Shown: piece by piece, positions 34,947 to 43,927 of the stretch
Layout of the letters: every line of letters begins with the position of its first letter
Position numbering within the stretch: the stretch's first letter is position 1
Origin: Tricholomella constricta
Taxonomy: Eukaryota > Basidiomycota > Agaricomycetes > Agaricales > Lyophyllaceae
Direction: 5' to 3'
DNA length: 64,000 nucleotides
Assembly: GCA_013368375.1 (NCBI GenBank)
Contig: JAACJP010000030.1
Span: forward strand, 62,001-126,000
Position numbers and translations under genes: made by a program
Notes under the pieces: generated by a model
What the model saw: the letters and a program-made list of their open reading frames with translations, nothing else
What the model was told of the DNA's origin: nothing
Database searches by the model: none

Positions 34947-37900
34947 TCAGTTCTGCTCTCCTTCCGACTCCGAGTCGTCGGTCCCGATCTCGGGTCTGTC
35001 TTCGTCGTCGGCAAGCGTAGTTGCTTCTAGTTCCCGTAGGCGTTGCGTGTCGATGTCTAACGCGCTGTCGGGTAAGGGAATATTGTTTCGTGCGAAGTAG
35101 GGGGTGAGTCGGAATGCTGCCACGGGTCGGTGTAAAACCGTGCCGTCGAGTTCGCAGATTATGTAGGCGCCGCCGCGGTTTCGCGACACAACGACCAGTG
35201 GTCCTAGGTATCTCGGTCGCATCTTCCGGTTGAGCGACTTCTCGATTTTGGTGTTGCGCATGAGGATTAGGTCTCCCTTTTTAAAGTTGTAGTCGCGAAG
35301 GGTCCTGGCGTGCTTGAGTTCGAAGCGGATTGCTGCCTGTCGCCGTGCCGCATAGACGTCGGAATGTAGTCGGTCCAAGTCGATGGCGCGTTTCTGTAAG
35401 GCGATCGCCCGCCGTGTTAAGAGGTCGGTTGAGGAGAGGATAGAATCGGGCGGCGGTTGCATATATGTGGCTTCTACGATATCGAGTGGTAGGAGGGGGT
35501 GGGTTCCCGTCGCGGCGTAATAAGGAGAACATCCCATTCGTTTGCGGATCGTAACTCGTTCGGCCCAAAAGACCGAATAGGCGGATTGCGACCATTTGTT
35601 TTCGTTTCCGTCGGCCGCTTTAAAAAGGGATTGTCGGACGTCGAAATGGGGTCTTTCAACGAGTCCGTTGGCTTTAGAGTTGTAGCCCGATATGCGAATG
35701 TTGTGAATATGGTACTTCTTTGTGAGGTGTTCGGCCGCTTTGATAAAGGCTGGTCCATTGTCGGTCACGATTTCGCGTAATCCACCCCAGCGACACACGA
35801 TGTCTTCGTACATCCAGTCGCCTAACGTGCGGCTGTTTTCTTTTCGTAGTGCGCGCCACTCGGGAAAGTGGATGAGAGAACAGCGACCTTGAACGATATA
35901 TTTGAATCCGTTGGAAGTCGGTAGGTGCATGGTGTCGATATATATCTTCGCGAACAGTGGCGCGGGTGTCGCGACGGTCGGGGGAATAAGGACCTTGGTT
36001 GTCTGCTGAATCTGGCATATGTGGCATGTCTGTACAAACCAGACTATATCGGCCTGAACGTTGGGCCACCAAAAACGCTCGAGAAGGGTCGCTCGAGTCG
36101 CGTAGAATCGCTTATGCCCGAGGTTATCGTGTATCGATCGTAAGATCTCCAGTCGTGTTTCGGGTCGGGCGACTAATTTGTGTGCGCCTTGTCTGTTCCG
36201 TCTCCATAGTCGCGTCCCATCTATGAAGAAACCTGTGGCGTAACGGATGAAGGTCGCATACTGTTCGTCAGACATATTATCAGGACGCTTGAGGTCGGTT
36301 AACCATTGCCTAACATCGTCGATGCGCCGATCCTGGGCTCTGGCCGCGTCGGTCCTAGGTACGTCCTCATATGACATGTCGGTCGGGTTCGTATTAGGGT
36401 CGCGTATTCCTGTATCGTCGTTGGTGCGGATTTTAGGTTGTCGCGGAAAGTCGGTTGTTAGTTCGAGAGCCGTTAGGTCTGGTGGTATTGCATCAGGGTC
36501 AGCTGCCACCATCTCCTCCTTACTTGAGATCCGAGCCAAGGCGAAGGTCTGGTACACATGTAATGGCGTCGGTGGTTGGGGTAACGGTTGTATAATGTGC
36601 ATCAAGCTTTGCATCCGGTCGACCCAGTCCTCGAAGTTGGCTTCGTCTTCGTCGTAGGTATTGGGCGGGTCGTCGGGCTGTCTAGGGCGACGCGATAACC
36701 CGTCGGGGCCGTGGAATGTGCCTTTAAAGTGTACTAGCTCAAAGTGGAACATGAGGACGGAGACAATCCATCTGTTGACGGAAGCGGATGGCTGGATATC
36801 GGGATTAGAAAGCATGCCTTTAATGTAGCGGGCGTCGACTTCGACAACCAAGTTTCGAACGCCTATGACGTAGAGTCGCAAGGCTCCGAGTGCGCGAAAT
36901 AGGCCATAAAATTCCAGTTTGGGCTGTGAGAAACGCGATTCGCGGTCGTTTAGCGTAATGGAGCCGAACCGATTGTATCTGCGTCGCGTTCGGTTGACTG
37001 GGTCGGTCTGGCAGAGGTAAAAGCCGACTGCGATGTGTGAGGTGTCGACCGCGAGTATGACTGGGTCGTCTGATGTGTAGTCGATGGGGACGAGGGGTTT
37101 AGCTTCTGCGATTGCTTCTACGATGTCGCGCTGCGCCGCCACTTGGTCGGGTCCGAATTCGAAGATGGCGTCTTTACGGGTCAGTTTTACAAGGTGGTGT
37201 GCGCGGTGAGCGAAGTTTTTGACGAAGATTCGCAGCACTCCGACGGTTCCTAAGAAAGCGCGCAGTTCCGACAGTGTGGCGCAGGATGTCCATTTTCGCA
37301 ACAGCGTGAGGCGGTCGGCATCGGGGATGCGACCAGTCGGTGTGCAAACGTGTCCAAGGACTTTGAATTGCGGTGCACATATGACTAGCTTCTTTCCCGA
37401 AAATGTACCGCCACAGTATTTCATCCTTTGGAGGATTCGGTTGACGTTATTGAAGAACTCCCAGATGGCGATGCGTACGTCGGGATTGTCGGGGTGCGTG
37501 TTCGGTAAGCCTGTGTCTGGGTCGGGGTACCAAGTTGCGGGACCCTTGATAGGAGCATCATCGATATATGGCAGCGTGTGGTCGGGGATTTCGGGTTGTA
37601 GTATGTAAGTGACATCGTCATGGAATATTGGGACAGAGTTAGTCCAGCCCATAGGCAGGGTTACGAGGCGAAGTGCGCCAAAAGGTGTTTGGAAGGTAGT
37701 GAGGTCGCGCGACGATGGTGCGATCAAGCGCTCGTCGTAGCCGACGAATAGATCTAACATCGCGCCACAAATGCGACCGGCAAACTGTTCTGCGACGTGG
37801 TCTGGAATCGGGGTTACTCCAGAGTGTCGTATGGTGACTCGGTTCAGGGGTTCGAGGCTGTGGACGAGGCGGAGTTTGCCGTTTTTCTTTAGGGTACAGA

Positions 37901-38686
37901 ACCAGCGCGATCGGTAACTGGAGTTGGATGGTTCATAGACTCCGGCTGCGAGCTTGGTTTTGATAATGTTGCAGACTTCGTCGTAGATGCCTGGGGGAAT
38001 GGGGATGTTTCTTTCGATCCATGGGGTGTGTGCGACGACTGGTATATCAATGGGTGGGAAGAAGTCCGACCGGAAGCGACCGCGCTCCGAGTCGTCCCAC
38101 GCGAATGCGAGGTGTTGTTTGCACATGAGGTCGTGCATGATAGCTCGTTCGGAATTGGTAAGGAACCCGGGGTGTTCGCGGTCCAGGTCTTCTTTTCGCT
38201 CTAGGGTGTAGCGTCCGGTGGGTCGGAATGGCGGTGGGTTGGGATGTAGGGTTGGCATATTGGCTAGGGGATCGCCCAATATATTACGTTCGATCCTGAA
38301 GTGGTCAGGGCAGCTAGCAACAATAGATCGTACTTTCTGTGCGACAGGTTTGTACTTCTTTTTGGTCTGTACGCCCTTAATCTTAACGGCGAACGTGTTC
38401 GTGTCAGCCGCGATTGGTAAGTCGGTGTTGCGACGCGTGTGCGGTAGGGAGTCGGCGGAGTCTGTCGGTGAGGTGGGGATAAAAGATTTGTCGATGGGGA
38501 AGGGAGGCGTTAGGCCTGGTGCTGTGATGTAGAGTGAAGCAAGTTGGGCGTCGTGGGTAGCGTCGCTATTAGGTTCGGAGGGGAGTTTGCAAAAGGAGAT
38601 AACAGTCGGGGTATAGCTCCGCGGGTCGTACTCGAGGAGGAGCGCAAGGTCGCCGTGATCATGGCTTAATTCCTCGAGAGTATACG
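34947..38686 (-). CDS. element B Pol (RT, RNase H, integrase)
   Basis: The frame is -1 to gag and continuous from the slippery site (TLEELSHDH). The first internal ATG gives MPTLHPN near 38259. RT has PYIDDAP as the YxDD box (near 37555). RNase H follows (ILAVDTSHIAVGFY). Integrase has the HHCC zinc domain (HDNLGHKRFYATRATLLERFW to CHICQ) and the DDE core (YIDTMHLP, IVTDNGPAFI, NGLVERPHFD). A GPY/F-like C-terminal module (RPRYLGPLVVVSRNRGGAYII) is present, but no chromodomain. All catalytic residues seen are intact and there are no stops. The protease is encoded at the end of the gag frame instead. Confidence 0.9.
36512..36526 (-). promoter_or_regulatory. candidate central polypurine tract of element B
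   Basis: An exact copy of the 15-nt terminal polypurine tract (16 nt match on the plus strand), located inside the pol coding sequence where it encodes part of RISSKEEMV. Such a central copy would give a second start point for plus-strand DNA. Confidence 0.5.
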
Positions 38687-38693
38687 AAAATTT
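38631..38693 (-). promoter_or_regulatory. element B -1 ribosomal frameshift signal
   Basis: In gag frame A-AAT-TTT (38693-38687), an X-XXY-YYZ heptamer. After an 8-nt spacer comes CTCGAGGA (38678-38671), which pairs perfectly with TCCTCGAG (38638-38631) across a 32-nt loop. The gag stop (38668-38666) lies inside the loop. Pol is exactly -1. Confidence 0.65.
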
Positions 38694-40957
38694 ACGTCTT
38701 TCTTGGGGCGCCGACGCTGTCCGCGTGCGAAGGTCGGGATCGCGATGACTTCTTGAGTGTTTGGATCGGTGATAGTTATAATGGTGTCGTTAGCAGAGCG
38801 CGTTTTGACGTTGGAGCAGGTAAGTACGTCGAATGGTCGGCCGAGGAGTATGTCGTATGCGGGGTTACGAATGACGTGCATCTGGAGGTAGAGAGTGACT
38901 TCGCCTATGGTGCATGGTACGTTTCGCGCTAGTCCGAGCGATGGGTCAGTCGTGCCGTTCGCGGACTGCATCTGGAGAACGATGGTTGGGTCGTATTTAA
39001 CTCCCAATCCATGGCAGACCTCCTCCGACATTGCAATGATTTGGCATCCGCTATCCACAATGCTTTCAATTTGTTCCCTTGCGTCGACCATCAGCATGAT
39101 GGATCTAAGCGCGTGCGATTCCATCGCGACGATCAGTCTGTCGGGGCATTCTCCCGGTAACAGGTTTTGGTAGTATGTGTCGTAGACGTCGCCGGTGACT
39201 AGCGCGCCTGGTGGTGGCGTCGCGTTGTCGCTATTGCCTTCGCAGGGGAGAGCATCGAGTTCTTCTATGTAGGCAGACGTAGGGGCTTCGTTGTATACCG
39301 TAATAAGGTTGCTGTTTATGATCCGCTTGGGTGTGTTGGCGTCCCTGAATTTTCCGCGGATCTCTGGTGCGACTCCGCAAAGTTCTCTGACGGTTACCGA
39401 CATTGTCGAGTCGAGCGCGCGTTCAAAGAGGTCGGCCGATTTAGTTGGGTCGGAAATGGGTGCTTGGGTTCGATATGCGCTATCGGCTTTCGCTTTTTCG
39501 GTGGCAGCTAAGTTCCGCGTGGTGGGAGGTACGTAGCGATTGTCGGGAATATTGGAGAATGGATGAATTGGCGCTTTGTCGCGCGTAGCGGTCGCGGGGT
39601 CGGCTCTGGTGCTAGGGATCAGCGGTATGTTGGATGGTAGTGGGGGAGCTTTAGCGTCGCTTTTCTTCGGGTCCGGTGTAGTTCGCGCTGTGGGTACTTC
39701 CTTAGCGGTCGGAGCGTCGGCGTCTTGAATGGTCTCGATAGTGACAGGTCGCTTCTGCGGCGCGCGACTAATAAGTTCTACTCCGTCAAAGACCTCTTTC
39801 CGTGCGCGCAACGTGTTGAGTTCCCGCTCCAATACGACCATTCGATCCTCGATTTTCAAGTCGTGGTTGGTGATATCGTTGAATTGTAGTATTTCTAGCA
39901 TCATACCCTCGGTCGGGTTCGCGTTAGCCGATAGCTGTCCTGTTGCTAATTGGTTGGGGTTACGTCTGTGCCATTCGTCGATCTTGTCCTTTATGTATCT
40001 GCCTGGTGTACCAAGTGGTATGAGCGCGCCACTTGGTAGCCCTATTTTGTTGTCTTCGGGTCGGCGGCGGCAGCGCCCTTCGGCCATGTATTGTTGACAT
40101 ATGGGACAGTTGGGAATGTAATGTCCTTCGCCACCGCAAAAGTGACAGTTGTCGTGAGGTACCCAATTTGGTCGGTTACCGTCGCTCCCTGTAGTATGTT
40201 CTAACCGGTGGATATGTTGTTCTAGGAGATGGATCTTTTCATAGAGCTCTTCCAGTTTGAGGGGCTGGCCCATGGTCGCCGGTTTGGTCGCGTCCGCTAA
40301 CGATCCGCTTGGCGCGATCGTAACCTGTGGTGGCGCCCGTACATGCTCCTCTTGTCGCCCAATGGCGCTGGTTCCGTGGAGAATGTGTTCGGCCGCCGCG
40401 CGAATGTTTTCGGTAGGGTAGGGGTCATCTGGGTGGTGGTTCGGATCTAAGATTTCGAGTCTGCGATGGATTTTTGACCATAAGTCGGACTGGAATGCGC
40501 GGCGAAATTGGCGGTCGCGTTCGTTTTTCGAGAGTCGGTCCTTGCTGACAAGGAATTGAGTGATTGGCAGGAACTGTCGGTAATATTCTCCGAGGTCGCT
40601 GTTGGATTGGATCCCTAGTCGGTGTCGTTCTCTGATCAGGTGGTCGAGATCGGCCATCGAGTACTTTCTCTCCTCGCTAGCTCCTGGGTAAAGTGCCATT
40701 ATCGCTTTTCGCCAATCGTCGTGCGCGCCGTTCGCGAACTCGTCGAGTTGTTCCCATAGGTCGGCCGTATCGATATCGGTGTATCTTGTGGCGTGCATTT
40801 TCTTTTCTCGTTCGTCTACCACGTTACATTCGGTGAACAGGTGATCCAGGTCTGAGAAATACCGTCGTAGTTCGCGTGCGCGTTCGGGTGAGAACGTCGG
40901 TGCCGAACTTTGTCCGCGCGCAGGCATTGGCTTCATAACGATCGGTGGTTGTGCCAT
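38666..40957 (-). CDS. element B Gag-protease
   Basis: From the first ATG (MAQPPIVMKP, 40957), 763 residues. The gag domain (FSPERARELRRYFSDLDHLF to RFQ-like FRRAFQSDLW) is followed by a CCHC knuckle (CHFCGGEGHYIPNC, spacing 2-4-4) and a long linker. A retropepsin (SIVDSGCQIIAMSEEV, AYDILLGRPFDVL) sits before the stop, so the protease is in the gag frame, unlike element A. The frame stays open for 186 codons 5' of this ATG, into the LTR, without another ATG. A non-ATG start or an unseen spliced start cannot be excluded. Confidence 0.87.
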   Translation of the reverse strand: MAQPPIVMKPMPARGQSSAPTFSPERARELRRYFSDLDHLFTECNVVDEREKKMHATRYTDIDTADLWEQLDEFANGAHDDWRKAIMALYPGASEERKYSMADLDHLIRERHRLGIQSNSDLGEYYRQFLPITQFLVSKDRLSKNERDRQFRRAFQSDLWSKIHRRLEILDPNHHPDDPYPTENIRAAAEHILHGTSAIGRQEEHVRAPPQVTIAPSGSLADATKPATMGQPLKLEELYEKIHLLEQHIHRLEHTTGSDGNRPNWVPHDNCHFCGGEGHYIPNCPICQQYMAEGRCRRRPEDNKIGLPSGALIPLGTPGRYIKDKIDEWHRRNPNQLATGQLSANANPTEGMMLEILQFNDITNHDLKIEDRMVVLERELNTLRARKEVFDGVELISRAPQKRPVTIETIQDADAPTAKEVPTARTTPDPKKSDAKAPPLPSNIPLIPSTRADPATATRDKAPIHPFSNIPDNRYVPPTTRNLAATEKAKADSAYRTQAPISDPTKSADLFERALDSTMSVTVRELCGVAPEIRGKFRDANTPKRIINSNLITVYNEAPTSAYIEELDALPCEGNSDNATPPPGALVTGDVYDTYYQNLLPGECPDRLIVAMESHALRSIMLMVDAREQIESIVDSGCQIIAMSEEVCHGLGVKYDPTIVLQMQSANGTTDPSLGLARNVPCTIGEVTLYLQMHVIRNPAYDILLGRPFDVLTCSNVKTRSANDTIITITDPNTQEVIAIPTFARGQRRRPKKDVNFRILSRN

Positions 40958-41401
40958 GACAGATGGTGTTGGTCTCTGAAGAGGGGACGGAGCGGGGGAG
41001 GGGGAATATGGCGGTGAGGAAGACGCTGAGGTTTCTGGTGTCGTAGGCAGTAGTGGAGCGAGTCTGAATTCTACTCCTTGATCGGTAGTAGGGAGTTCCG
41101 ACGTAAAGGGGTCGGAGCCTGAGTTGGTTCGGGCGGTCGGTGTAGGCGATGGTAGATCTGATAAAGGGCTATAGAAGAGGGGACTGAGGTTGTTGTGGAT
41201 TGCGCGATGTGGGGTTACTGAGTGAAAGAGTGGGGAGAGGGATTCTGAATCGGTGTCGGCCTCTCCGAAGACAGCGCGGATTTCGGCACGAAGGGTTCGG
41301 GTTCTCGTTTCTTGTCGCGTTTCTGGCGGAATGGTCGCCGCGTCGTAGGTTTTTACGAAGAAGTGGAAGAAGGTTGCGTGTTCGGCGGTGGTTTTTAAAA
41401 C

Positions 41402-41418
41402 CCTCGCGGTGGGCTCCA
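41402..41418 (-). promoter_or_regulatory. element B primer-binding site (tRNA type)
   Basis: Three bases after the 5' LTR in element sense stands TGGAGCCCACCGCGAGG. The leading TGG pairs with a tRNA CCA end. The implied acceptor 5' strand is GCCCACC with a U discriminator; I cannot name the tRNA with confidence. Confidence 0.5.
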
Positions 41419-41421
41419 GAA

Positions 41422-42395
41422 TGATAGTGCTAGAAGGCCTGTAGATGCTGTACGCAACAACAAAATAACTAACAACTATAGGGGCGAGAAGTGTTAAAAG
41501 TTCCCAAACACGCAAGTGTGCAGGGCTTAAAAGGATGGTTTGGACAAAGATAAAGACGACCCGATTCGATATTAGTCGAACCGACGACGACGCGACGAGC
41601 GCGATAGTATGCGATAGTTCCCAGCTGGAACTGGTCGGCGACGCGACTTTCGGTGTCGGTCGTGCGACAACGAGACGAACGAGGTTAATACGGAGAACTC
41701 ACGGGTTCGGGCGACGAATACGAGGTAACAGAGACGGCGGTTACGAGCTTTACGATGGCGGCGGCGGTTTATACGGTGGTAACGGGGCAGAGACGACGGG
41801 GTCGACGGTTTTGAGCTATTAACTCTGAACGTGAGGGAAAATACGGGCTATAATTCACTGGGGGGGGCTCTAGGTACTACATGGGATTGTTTTAAGTAGT
41901 AAGGTCAAATCACCGTCTCTTTAGTGCAACCATGCGGACGTTTCGCGTTAGGTTGTCGCCAAGCCTGGTACCGCGCGGTGCGTTTCTGAGGACAAGTCGG
42001 GTGTGGCGCGTTTCGGAGCGGATACCAGTGTCGGATTGGATACGTCGTCAGGGAAGTCGGTGATTACGGGACTCCGTGAGTTAGTCGGACCTGTGCCGTG
42101 AATAGGAGACGGAATGGCTTTGTCGTTAAATGCGTCATGGGTAAGACGCCAAGTCGGGTGTTTGACGTTTGTAGGCGAACGTGCGTAGTCGCTTGGCGAC
42201 TACACGGTTACTCCGATCCCCGGCGCCCGAGAGCGAGGTCGGCCGAATTGAATGGGTCGCGTTCGGTCAGGAGTCGGTCGGTGAGTGGGTTGGCGAGTCG
42301 GTCGGCGAGTCAGTCGGTGTTGTCGTGTGCGTTCGTGGGTGGTTTACTGTGGTCGGAACTTCGAATCGGTGGCCGGCCGAAGAGGGTGCATATCA
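41422..42395 (-). repeat. element B 5' LTR (974 bp)
   Basis: The right-hand copy, matching 30006-30979. It ends next to CCGT (42396-42399), the second copy of the target duplication whose first copy is 30002-30005. Confidence 0.95.
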
Positions 42396-42590
42396 CCGTC
42401 CCCGTTATCCTCGCTACCCACACTATCCAGCCTACCCAGCTTGTCATCATCCCCGTCATCACTATCGCACGATCTCGTCAGCTTCAAAGACTCGATAACC
42501 AGGCCACACACCCCCGTGTTCCCAGCAGCGCCGCCCAGCACCCCGAAAAACGTATCACCACTGCCAGCAGCACCAAGACACCAGGACAGC

Positions 42591-43838
42591 ATGGTAGACA
42601 AGGAGATAACCTTCCACGGGGGCGACGATGACGAAAACGAATCACCGAAGGACTTCATGAAGGGGTTGGAGAGGACCTTCATGCAGAAGAGCTGGAACGA
42701 CGTGCAGAAGATAGAGTGGCTCGGGCTGAACCTCCAGGGCGGCAGTCCAGCGGAGGAATGGTACGAAGCGCTCCCAAGCACCATCTCATGGGCGGACCTC
42801 CGCACGGCATTCACGGCGCGATGGCCAGCGAAGACGGTGGCGCGCAAGACGCAGGAGGAGAGGCAGGCGGAGTTAGCGGAGGCAAAGATAGAAGAGGCGG
42901 CGCTGGGGGTGAAGACAAAAGTGAACGGAGTGGAGGTATGGACGCACGTCGCATGGGCTGACAAGGTGGAACGGCTGGCAAGGGCGATCCCCGACGACAA
43001 TAACCTACTCGTCCAGACGACGCGGGACGGGATGGCACCATCGCTCAAAGCCCTAGTGTCACGCTCCAACAACACGTGGGCAACGTTCTGCAGGGCGGTA
43101 AAGGACGTGGATGTGGCGGAGTTGAAGGAGAAGAAGGAAGAGGGAGAGAGAAGCAGGAAGATGGAGGCGGACCTGAAGGAACTGAAGACACTGCGACAAC
43201 GACCACCCGCGCAGTCGCTCATAGCGAAGTTCAGTCAAATGGGACTCAGCCCACAACTGCCAACCCTACCGTACCCCGCACCAAGAGCTGCCAACCCCCA
43301 ATACACCAGCCCGGCGACACCGAGCACCGCACCGCAGGGACGCACCGACGCTGCAAAGTGGGAGATCATAAAGCAGCTCCCAGCACCAGCGACAGACACA
43401 CCGGCCAACAGGGTCATCTACCAGGGACAGGTCGCGGCGTGGCACACCACCTTCCCCGGGAGAAATGCAGCAACGGAGGATCGGCCATACCCCTTGCGAC
43501 CCGGAACCTGCGCACTTGGCAGCGGTGAATGCAACGACTGTGGCCACATGGGGCACTCGTCGGGAGCATGCACGTCGTCGACGAAGCTACCCGAGGTCGA
43601 GATCAAGTGGAGAAGGAAAGCCAACTCGATCAAGAACGCGCTGTCAAGGGGAGCAACCACGGCGGCGGTCAACTTCGTGGGGGGGGGTGAGAGCTCGTTC
43701 ATACCGGAGGCGGAATACAGAGCGCGAATTGCGGGGGAGCTACGCCAGCACTTGGAGGCAGAAGTGCAGGCACAAATCTACGCCGAACTCCTCGAACAGC
43801 AGAACGAGGCGGGAAAAGGACAAGGGTCGTCCGACTAG
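42591..43838 (+). CDS. element C Gag (415 aa)
   Basis: An ATG frame starting MVDKEITFHGGDDDENE. The gag/capsid region (SPKDFMKGLERTFMQKSW, AEEWYEALPSTISWADLRTAF) is followed by a charged helix and a Pro-rich linker. One CCHC knuckle (CNDCGHMGHSSGAC, spacing 2-4-4, about residue 315) would bind the packaged RNA. It stops at TAG 43836-43838, 19 nt after a slippery heptamer. The sequence is unlike the Gags of elements A, B and D, so C is a separate gypsy lineage. Confidence 0.88.
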   Translation: MVDKEITFHGGDDDENESPKDFMKGLERTFMQKSWNDVQKIEWLGLNLQGGSPAEEWYEALPSTISWADLRTAFTARWPAKTVARKTQEERQAELAEAKIEEAALGVKTKVNGVEVWTHVAWADKVERLARAIPDDNNLLVQTTRDGMAPSLKALVSRSNNTWATFCRAVKDVDVAELKEKKEEGERSRKMEADLKELKTLRQRPPAQSLIAKFSQMGLSPQLPTLPYPAPRAANPQYTSPATPSTAPQGRTDAAKWEIIKQLPAPATDTPANRVIYQGQVAAWHTTFPGRNAATEDRPYPLRPGTCALGSGECNDCGHMGHSSGACTSSTKLPEVEIKWRRKANSIKNALSRGATTAAVNFVGGGESSFIPEAEYRARIAGELRQHLEAEVQAQIYAELLEQQNEAGKGQGSSD

Positions 43839-43856
43839 ATGCCGATCGGACGACCC
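43811..43856 (+). promoter_or_regulatory. element C -1 ribosomal frameshift signal
   Basis: The heptamer GGGAAAA (43811-43817) in gag frame is G-GGA-AAA. After a 6-nt spacer follows a perfect 11-bp stem, GGGTCGTCCGA (43824-43834) with TCGGACGACCC (43846-43856) and an 11-nt loop holding the gag stop. The pol frame is -1 and open from here to 48154. Confidence 0.85.
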
Positions 43857-43927
43857 TCGAACAGGCGGAAGAAACTGGAGTCCTCGCACGCGCGCAGGCG
43901 GGGTGCGAGGACTCACCGTTAGCTCCT

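Larger units (their letters stand above)
30006..42395 (-). mobile_element. element B: large (12.4 kb) Ty3/gypsy retrotransposon inserted in the leader of element C
   Basis: In its own sense (minus strand): 974-bp LTR (42395-41422), tRNA-type primer site, gag with protease, -1 frameshift signal, pol, a 4-kb region whose genes lie on the opposite strand, polypurine tract, 974-bp LTR (30979-30006). The LTRs have the same length and read identically in every stretch compared. A 4-bp duplication CCGT (30002-30005 and 42396-42399) flanks the element. It is the youngest insertion of the nest. There is no chromodomain. Its large size comes from the long LTRs and the tandemly duplicated antisense genes. 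Confidence 0.93.
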
